A DNA stretch of 64,000 nt from JAGNKE01 sp964583335 (GTDB lineage Bacteria > Pseudomonadota > Alphaproteobacteria > Micavibrionales > Micavibrionaceae), in the NCBI GenBank assembly GCA_964583335.1, contig CAZOVG010000005.1:62001-126000 (forward strand), written 5' to 3'. Position numbers and translations under genes: made by a program. Positions within the stretch are counted from its first letter, which is position 1; every line of letters begins with the position of its first letter. Below the pieces are notes generated by a model that was not told where the DNA came from, did not search any database, and worked only from the letters and a program-made list of their open reading frames with translations. Positions 58,146-64,000 of the stretch are shown here, one piece after another.

Positions 58146-59066
58146 CTAAGGGGCGCAGCTGATTTTATTTCCTGCGGATTCCTGTCCCCATTCGGCCCAT
58201 GAGCCGTCGTAAACGCCAATTTTATCATAACCCTGACGATAGAGGGCTAAAGCGATGACGCAGGCGGTTATGCCGCTGCCGCACGTTGTGATCGCTTGGG
58301 GCGCGTTCGGTGCAGTGAAGTCGAGTCCCGCGTCCGTTAGGATCCGCTTTAATTCGTCGTCGGGTTTGAACGTCCCGCGTTCGGGATCGACCAGATCGGA
58401 GGCGGGGACGCTCAAGCTTCCGGGGATATGGCCCGCGCGCATTCCGGGGCGAGGTTCCGGGGCGGTGCCGTCGAACCGGGCTTTTGGCCGGGCGTCGAGA
58501 ATCGGGCAAGTCCGGCCCTCCATCGCGTCCGTCACGTCTTTGCGGGAAACCAGAAGATGTTTTCTGATTTCCTGTACTTTGTAGTTTGAGGGAGCCGGGA
58601 GATTCACGGGGCCTGTTTCGAGTGCGCCGCCTGACCGCACCCATTCCGGTAAACCGCCATCCAGAACGCAGACCCTATCATGGCCGAACAGTCGCAAAGT
58701 CCACCAGACCCGGCAAGGGCCCATCGTCATGCCGTGCTGGCCATACAGAACAACAAGATCATCCGGCGTTATACCCAACGCCGACATTCCGGATTCGAAG
58801 ATATGCCGAGTCGGGGCGGTGTGGGGCAGCGGGGCGGTTTTGTCGGCTATATCGTCAATGTCGAAAAACAAAGCGCCCGGTAGTCGTCGACTTTTATAGT
58901 TCTCTTTGAGATTTTCCGGGGATCCGGGAAGTACAAAGGTGGAATCCAGAATTTTCAGGGAGCCGGAAACCAGCCCATCATTCCGCATCAAAAGGGTGTG
59001 CAGTTGCGCGGGGGTTATGGTGCCGTTACGGATAATTTGGTCCATCATCATTGAGACTATAGCCAA
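58146..59066 (-). CDS. sseA: 3-mercaptopyruvate sulfurtransferase (tandem rhodanese)
   Basis: 306 residues with two rhodanese domains. The first is non-catalytic (SRRLPGALFFDIDDIADKTA; VLYGQHGMTMGPCRVWWTLR). The second has the active Cys in ITTCGSGITACVIALALYRQ and HIPGSLSVPASDL. The CGSGITAC loop matches mercaptopyruvate sulfurtransferases rather than thiosulfate ones. It transfers sulfur from 3-mercaptopyruvate to thiols or cyanide. Start is uncertain among several Met codons at the N-terminus (MAIVSMMMDQ). Confidence 0.93.
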   Translation of the reverse strand: MAIVSMMMDQIIRNGTITPAQLHTLLMRNDGLVSGSLKILDSTFVLPGSPENLKENYKSRRLPGALFFDIDDIADKTAPLPHTAPTRHIFESGMSALGITPDDLVVLYGQHGMTMGPCRVWWTLRLFGHDRVCVLDGGLPEWVRSGGALETGPVNLPAPSNYKVQEIRKHLLVSRKDVTDAMEGRTCPILDARPKARFDGTAPEPRPGMRAGHIPGSLSVPASDLVDPERGTFKPDDELKRILTDAGLDFTAPNAPQAITTCGSGITACVIALALYRQGYDKIGVYDGSWAEWGQESAGNKISCAP

Positions 59067-59110
59067 AGTATGTTTTATTTTGAATACGTCATCAACAGGG
59101 CAGGGCCGTC

Positions 59111-59854
59111 ATGGATAAGCAAAAAGTCATCAAGTACGCCTATTACGTCGTTTACTTCCTTTTGTCCGTGCTGGCGTTCCTCATCATTCTGGCGGTTATG
59201 GTGCTTGAGACCACTAAGAATCCTGATCCTGAGGCTCGCAAAGAGGCCTTTGCGAAGATGTATAACGTCAAAATGTCAAACCCCAATCTGCCTGATCCAT
59301 GGCCGCCCAAGATGAACAAGCAATTTTCGGATATCCTTTTGGTTGATCAGTCCGGGGTTGAGTTTAAGATGTCCGATCTTAAGGGTAACGTCATTATTGT
59401 TGAGTATGTCGATATGACCTCGCCGATCTCTCAGGCCTATTCCGGCGCAAAAACCAAAGGGACTTTGGGGGGCGCCCAGCAGACATTTGATGAGGGAACT
59501 GTTCCCATCGAAGAGGTGATCAAAAAAGAAACGCAGGGGAAGGTCGTGCTTCCGCATCCTGATCTTATTATGGTCAAGATATTGATTTATAATGAAAATG
59601 CCAAGCAATCCGGTCCGCCTGACGCTGAACGATGGGCCAGACATTTTGGTTTTACACGTGAGGGCGGGGTGATCGTGGCCGTACCCCGGAAAGACATGCG
59701 CGACAAAAAAACAGACGCTTTGATCCCGGGGTTCCAACTGGTCGACAAGTTTTTCGACCTTCGGGTTGATTCCGCCGGGCCGAATCCGAAGCACAGTCTT
59801 AACTTCACGTTTGCGACTACGATTCCCGTCCTGTTAAGCGCTGAGGTCGAGTAG
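59111..59854 (+). CDS. Membrane-anchored thioredoxin-like protein lacking active-site cysteines
   Basis: 247 residues. An N-terminal helix (VVYFLLSVLAFLIILAVMVL) anchors the protein. Residues 72-112 follow the AhpC/TlpA pattern: FSDILLVDQSGVEFKMSDLK then GNVIIVEYVDM. Where redox relatives have CxxC, this has SPIS at 104-107. There are no cysteines elsewhere in the sequence. It might be a non-redox scaffold or chaperone; that is inference. It is divergent from the sulfurtransferase gene and precedes glutamine synthetase by 105 bases. Confidence 0.68.
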   Translation: MDKQKVIKYAYYVVYFLLSVLAFLIILAVMVLETTKNPDPEARKEAFAKMYNVKMSNPNLPDPWPPKMNKQFSDILLVDQSGVEFKMSDLKGNVIIVEYVDMTSPISQAYSGAKTKGTLGGAQQTFDEGTVPIEEVIKKETQGKVVLPHPDLIMVKILIYNENAKQSGPPDAERWARHFGFTREGGVIVAVPRKDMRDKKTDALIPGFQLVDKFFDLRVDSAGPNPKHSLNFTFATTIPVLLSAEVE

Positions 59855-59959
59855 CCGGGCCTTCTAGATCGTTTCTTTGTGAGAAAAATATTGCATTTCT
59901 CTTATTAAATGCTAGATATTTGCTGCAATGCGTTAAAAAAACGAACTAGGAGGATTTTT

Positions 59960-61072
59960 ATGTCTAAATTTGGTCTTGCAGAATATATCTGGATCGACGG
60001 TTCCATCCCCACGCGGAACCTGCGCTCCAAGGCGCGCGTCGTCAATGTCGGCGCGAAGCCTAAAATCGAGGATTTCCCGGAGTGGAGCTTCGACGGTTCG
60101 TCCACCAATCAGGCCCACGGCCATGATTCCGACTGTATCCTTAAGCCGGTCAGCTTCTTCCCCGACCCGATTCGCGGCGAGGGCAACTACCTTGTCATGT
60201 GCGAAGTGTTCAACCCCGACGAGACACCGCATGAATCCAACTCCCGCGCCCAGTTGCGCGCTGTTCTGGACGCCGGCGCGGCCAAGCAGGAGCCGTGGTG
60301 CGGTTACGAGCAGGAATACACGTTCTTCCGTGGCCGTCAGCCTCTGGGCTGGCCGGAGTACGGCTTCCCGCGTCCCCAAGGCCCGTATTACTGCGGCGTC
60401 GGTGCCGACGAGGTTTTCGGTCGTGACGTTGTTGAAGAGCATGCGGCGCTTTGCCTTGATGCCGGTATGATGTTCTACGGGATCAACGCCGAGGTTATGC
60501 CCGGTCAGTGGGAGTTCCAGATCGGATACCGGGGCGACCCCTCCGAGACTGCCAACGCCATCGACATGGCCGATCAGGTCTGGCTTGGCCGCTGGCTGCT
60601 GTGCCGCGTTGCCGAGGATTACGGCGTGATGGTCACGTTCGACGTGAAACCGGTCAAGGGCGACTGGAACGGCGCGGGGATGCATACCAACTTCTCCACC
60701 AAGGACACCCGCGATCCCAAAAAGGGCCGCGCGGCGATCAAGGCGGCGACGGACGCGCTTTCCAAGAAGCATTTCGAGCACATCGCCGTTTACGGCGCGG
60801 GCAACCACGACCGCCTGACGGGCCGTCACGAGACTTGCGACATCAACACGTTCCGCGTCGGCGATGCCGACCGGGGTTGTTCGATCCGCATTCCCAAGCC
60901 GGTTGCGCTGAAGGGTTACGGTTACTTCGAAGACCGCCGCCCCGGCGCGAACGCCGACCCGTATCTGGTTGCTGCACGTCTGTGCACGACCGTCTGTGGT
61001 ATCGACGAGAAGGTTATGACCTTTACGTCTTGGCCGCGCAAAGACGCAAAAATCGCGATTGCCGCTGAGTAA
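59960..61072 (+). CDS. glnII: Type II glutamine synthetase
   Basis: 370 residues from the ATG at 59960 with AGGAGG seven bases upstream. This is the eukaryote-like GSII class, about 100 residues shorter than GlnA. Motifs: AEYIWIDGSIPTRNLRSKAR, EWSFDGSSTNQAHGHDSD, GYEQEYTFF, GINAEVMPGQWEFQIG and GAGMHTNFST. It makes glutamine from glutamate, ammonia and ATP. GSII has no adenylylation site and is regulated transcriptionally in rhizobia; no sigma-54 site was recognised here. A strong terminator follows. Confidence 0.96.
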   Translation: MSKFGLAEYIWIDGSIPTRNLRSKARVVNVGAKPKIEDFPEWSFDGSSTNQAHGHDSDCILKPVSFFPDPIRGEGNYLVMCEVFNPDETPHESNSRAQLRAVLDAGAAKQEPWCGYEQEYTFFRGRQPLGWPEYGFPRPQGPYYCGVGADEVFGRDVVEEHAALCLDAGMMFYGINAEVMPGQWEFQIGYRGDPSETANAIDMADQVWLGRWLLCRVAEDYGVMVTFDVKPVKGDWNGAGMHTNFSTKDTRDPKKGRAAIKAATDALSKKHFEHIAVYGAGNHDRLTGRHETCDINTFRVGDADRGCSIRIPKPVALKGYGYFEDRRPGANADPYLVAARLCTTVCGIDEKVMTFTSWPRKDAKIAIAAE

Positions 61073-61102
61073 TCGACTTTAGCAGTCTATCCGCCACATT
61101 CC

Positions 61103-61135
61103 GAAGCGCCCGCAAAAGTGCGGGCGCTTCTTTTT
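61103..61135 (+). terminator. Intrinsic terminator of glnII
   Basis: GAAGCGCCCGC, loop AAAAGT, GCGGGCGCTTC, then TTTTT. The 11-base stem is perfect. Confidence 0.93.
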
Positions 61136-61344
61136 GTTTTTCGCAAATGGCAGTTGTCAGTGGGCGGGGATCATTATAGTTTATTGATGTACGTCTTTAT
61201 TCTGCGTCATTTTCCGGATTTCCTGTGTTCAGGGGAATTCGTAATCAAAATATTAAGATTAGCGTGATAAGTATTGATCTGAGGGTCCATCTTTGCCGAT
61301 TCACGTTTTTTGCTAACTTTTACACCGAGTGTACGAATCTTTGA

Positions 61345-63360
61345 ATGATGCCCGACGAGGACGAGACAATAGAATTTGACATTGTGGACGGCGATTCGTC
61401 CGCTAAACCGCAGGTTTCGAAGCCTGAGGCCCCGGAGGATATCGACTTCGTCGTAGAGGACGGGTTCTTTACGGATAGTTCGGCCCCCACCCCTGCCAAA
61501 GACGCTAAGCCTTCCGGTCCCGACAGCAGCAAAAAAGGCGGGGGCACGAGTTTGCCCGCGCCTTTCTTCCCGTTTTTGAAGCGGAAAGATGAGGACAGCA
61601 GCAAGGAGATTTCCGGCGGCAAGGGCGGCCTTCAATCTTTCGGCGGCGCTCAGGATGGAGGCTCGCAGGCCGATGGGCCGAAAAAGCAGCGCATGGGCGA
61701 GCGCATGGTCGAGATGGGCCTGATTACGGCCGACCAGCTCAACGTCGCCTTGCAGGAAAAGAAAATCAGCAACAAGATGCTGGGCGAGATTCTCGTCGAG
61801 CTTGGATTCATTGATGAGGATACGCTCACGATGTTTCTGGCCGAGACCTCGGGTTTCGGCATTTTCGACCCGCGTTCGACCATCGTGGACGGGGACGCGC
61901 TGGCGCTAGTTGAGAAATCCGTTGCGATCAAACACCAAATTCTGCCGATTTCCATCGACGACAAGTTTGTGCATGTCGCGATGGCGGACCCTTACGATGT
62001 CGTGGCGCTGGATACGCTGCGGCGGTTTTTGCCGAAGGGGCTTCAGATCAGGCCGCATATCACGACGGCCGGGGTTCTCTCCGAGGCGATCGACGCATCT
62101 TACGGTTATGCGAGCTCGATCAAGGACATCCTTCAGGAGTTGGAGGAGGGCAAGGAGCAGAAGGACGTGGCCAGCCTTTCGGGCGCCGAGGCGTTTTCGC
62201 ACCCGATCGTGCGGCTTGTGAATGCATTGGTTTTTGAGGCTGTAAAAATTGGCGCGTCTGACCTTCACTTCGAGCCGGAAGAGAATTTCGTGCGCCTAAG
62301 ATACCGTCTCGACGGCGTTCTGTTTACCGCGCAGATTTTGCACAAGCAGCACTGGAACGGGATTTCGCAGAGACTCAAGATTCTCTCGGATATGAATATT
62401 GCCGACAAGCTTTCGCCGCAGGACGGCCGGTTCGGGCTGAATGTCGGGGGGCGGGAAGCCGATTTCCGGGTTTCTTCGCTGCCAACAGTTTATGGGGAGA
62501 ACATCGTTCTGCGGGTTCTGGATAAGAGCGCGAGCATCATGCCGCTCAGCGCGCTGGGGTTTAGCGAGGAGAACAAGCGCAAGATCAAGATCGCGACCTC
62601 CCGGCCCGAGGGGATCATCATCGTTACGGGCCCCACGGGCTCGGGAAAGACGACCTCGCTTTATTCCATGCTCAACGAGATCAACGACGTGAAGGTCAAC
62701 ATCCAGACCCTCGAAGACCCGGTCGAATATTCGTTGCCGATGATCCGGCAGACGCCGGTGCGCGAGGGGTTCCTGGAGTTTGCGGACGGGATCAAGGCGT
62801 TGTTGCGGCAGGATCCGGATATCATTTTTATCGGGGAGATCCGCGACAAGACGACGGCGGAGATGGCGCTCAAGGCCGCGATGACAGGGCATCAGGTTTA
62901 CACGTCGCTGCATACGAACGACTCTTTCGGAGCGATCCCGCGATTGCTCGACCTTGGTATGAAGCCGGGGATGCTGGCCGGCGCGATTATTGCCGTGTTC
63001 GCCCAGCGGCTGGCTAGAAGATTATGTCAATCGTGCAAGGTCGAGTATACGCCGACCGAGGAGGAGCGGCAAATTCTCAAGATGGCGCCGGATGACAAAA
63101 CGACTCTTTACACCTCTAGCGCTGAGGGGTGCGAGGCCTGCAAGGGCAAGGGCTATAAGGGCCGGGTGGCTGTGGTCGAGATCCTGCTTTTTGACGAAGA
63201 TTTGGACGAGGTTCTGGCGCGCGGGGAATCGAAAGCTGAATTAAAAAATCTGGCCCTTAAAAAAGGCTTCAAAAGTATGAAGGACGATGGCATTCTTAAA
63301 ATTATGGACGGTCTGACCAGCATTGAAGCGCTGGCCCGGGTCGTTGACATGACCAAGTAA
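61345..63360 (+). CDS. gspE: GspE/PilB-family secretion ATPase
   Basis: 671 residues. The acidic, low-complexity N-terminus (about 1-110) is followed by a GspE N-domain (GERMVEMGLITADQLNVALQ) and the ATPase: Walker A GPTGSGKTTSLYSML near 429, Asp box, Walker B DPDIIFIGEIRD and the His box. A zinc-binding four-cysteine module (CQSCKVEYTP near 560; CEACKGKGYKGR near 595) is complete. Such ATPases drive type II secretion or type IV pilus assembly. A GspF/PilC gene starts 100 bases downstream. Which of the two systems it serves cannot be decided from this window. Confidence 0.93.
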   Translation: MMPDEDETIEFDIVDGDSSAKPQVSKPEAPEDIDFVVEDGFFTDSSAPTPAKDAKPSGPDSSKKGGGTSLPAPFFPFLKRKDEDSSKEISGGKGGLQSFGGAQDGGSQADGPKKQRMGERMVEMGLITADQLNVALQEKKISNKMLGEILVELGFIDEDTLTMFLAETSGFGIFDPRSTIVDGDALALVEKSVAIKHQILPISIDDKFVHVAMADPYDVVALDTLRRFLPKGLQIRPHITTAGVLSEAIDASYGYASSIKDILQELEEGKEQKDVASLSGAEAFSHPIVRLVNALVFEAVKIGASDLHFEPEENFVRLRYRLDGVLFTAQILHKQHWNGISQRLKILSDMNIADKLSPQDGRFGLNVGGREADFRVSSLPTVYGENIVLRVLDKSASIMPLSALGFSEENKRKIKIATSRPEGIIIVTGPTGSGKTTSLYSMLNEINDVKVNIQTLEDPVEYSLPMIRQTPVREGFLEFADGIKALLRQDPDIIFIGEIRDKTTAEMALKAAMTGHQVYTSLHTNDSFGAIPRLLDLGMKPGMLAGAIIAVFAQRLARRLCQSCKVEYTPTEEERQILKMAPDDKTTLYTSSAEGCEACKGKGYKGRVAVVEILLFDEDLDEVLARGESKAELKNLALKKGFKSMKDDGILKIMDGLTSIEALARVVDMTK

Positions 63361-63460
63361 CGTTTTCCTTAGATTTCTTTCATCTTCTGTCAATCTTTTT
63401 CCGTCATATTTGTGAGAGTTTTCGGGGACGTTTCATCGGCAGAATCAAAGGGGCAAAGCC

Positions 63461-64000
63461 ATAGAACGCTATAAGTACAGGGCGATCAACACGAAGGGGC
63501 GGCCGGTGCGCGGCACGCTGTCTGCGCGCAGTGAGGTCGATCTTTACAACCAGCTTCAGACGGCGGGGCTGGAGTTGATCCAGTGCGCCTCTCTGACCAA
63601 GAAAAAAAGCAAAATTCCCGGTTTATCATTCAGCCGGGTCAAAATCCGTGACCTGATCCAGTTTTTCATTTCCATGCAGCAGATGCAGGGGGCGGGCGTG
63701 CCGATGTTGGACGCGCTGGCCGATATCCGCGATGCGACCAGCAACGACATGCTCCGCGACATTCTGAGCGAGTTGCACCGCGACGTGCGGGACGGGGCCT
63801 CGCTGTCGGAGGCCATGGACAAGCATCCCAAGATCTTCAAGCCGCTTTATATTTCTCTTATCAAGGCTGGCGAGGATACCGGGGATTTGACATCTTCCTA
63901 TTCCCAGCTTGAGAAATTTCTTAAGTGGGTCGATGAGTTACAGTCCAAAATCAAGAAGGCCACACGTTATCCGATTATCGTGACGTTCGTGGTGCTGTTC
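63461..64000 (+). CDS. gspF: GspF/PilC inner-membrane protein, 5' part (truncated by window end)
   Basis: 180 codons are open to the window end. The translation begins ERYKYRAINTKGRPVRGTLS and continues with FFISMQQMQGAGVPMLDAL, LHRDVRDGASLSEAMDKHP and LIKAGEDTGDLTSSYSQLEK, all typical of the T2SSF domain. There is no ATG, GTG or TTG where the family starts; the codon before the Glu is ATA at 63461, with AAAGGGG seven bases upstream. ATA may therefore be a very rare start codon or a sequence error. The protein would be the membrane platform that works with GspE. Confidence 0.88.
   Translation, partial: MERYKYRAINTKGRPVRGTLSARSEVDLYNQLQTAGLELIQCASLTKKKSKIPGLSFSRVKIRDLIQFFISMQQMQGAGVPMLDALADIRDATSNDMLRDILSELHRDVRDGASLSEAMDKHPKIFKPLYISLIKAGEDTGDLTSSYSQLEKFLKWVDELQSKIKKATRYPIIVTFVVLF

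Noticed and set aside
59855..59959. Sigma-54 promoter before glnII
   Set aside because: TTGC words exist, but the GG element 10 bases upstream that defines the -24/-12 site is absent.
1..64000. tRNA, rRNA, insertion sequence or prophage
   Set aside because: No tRNA T-loop in proper context, no rRNA-like sequence, transposase, integrase or phage structural gene was found by reading; tRNAscan or similar would settle it.

Overview
This 64 kb window comes from a moderately GC-rich bacterial chromosome. Gene order points to an alphaproteobacterium. Three syntenic blocks typical of that class are present: prfA-prmC-DUF4167-clpB; miaB...phoH-ybeY-corC-lnt-XRE-metK-trmB; and rimP-nusA-infB-rbfA-truB-rpsO...pnp. 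A member of a poorly sampled lineage (for example near Micavibrionales or Rhodospirillales) is possible, but this is inference from gene content only. No rRNA, tRNA, CRISPR array, transposase or phage gene was recognised.

Layout. 1-9.5 kb (+): end of lysC, a RodZ-like protein, prfA, prmC, a DUF4167 protein, clpB, a lipoprotein and a divergent Mur ligase. 9.5-19.4 kb (mostly -): an M17 aminopeptidase; a Lys1-type saccharopine dehydrogenase with an extra C-terminal domain; a TlpA/ResA thioredoxin and a 990-residue ResB-CcsA fusion (System II cytochrome c maturation); an HxlR regulator with a small Cys-rich secreted protein; and a glycerophosphodiesterase unit. 19.6-24.2 kb: pnp (-) with gpmA and small unknown genes on +. 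24.3-37.6 kb (-): the translation/RNA/envelope block from rpsO to phoH. 37.7-43.8 kb (-): two giant paralogous RTX-type secreted repeat proteins sitting between phoH and miaB. 44-58 kb: miaB, a 2-hydroxyacid dehydrogenase, an alanine-type symporter, a HAD phosphatase, a patatin, an MsbA-like ABC exporter with a hydrolase, CBS and DUF192 proteins, and two unknown proteins with HEXXH zinc motifs. 58-64 kb: sulfurtransferase, a thioredoxin-like protein whose cysteines are replaced by serines, type II glutamine synthetase, and GspE plus the start of GspF.

How the genes work together. The central minus-strand block couples tRNA and rRNA modification (miaB, trmB, ybeY, rimP, truB), transcription and translation factors (nusA, infB, rbfA, rpsO, metK) and envelope maturation (lnt, corC). 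The ccsBA-tlpA pair would deliver heme to and keep reduced the apocytochrome cysteines outside the membrane. The two RTX proteins carry a type I secretion C-terminus, but no HlyB/HlyD/TolC set is in the window, so their exporter must be elsewhere.

The most unusual items are the 78-residue repeat family of the RTX pair, the Lys1-like fusion beside cytochrome biogenesis genes, an apparent ATA start codon of gspF, and a metK terminator that lies inside the coding sequence of the next gene, trmB.
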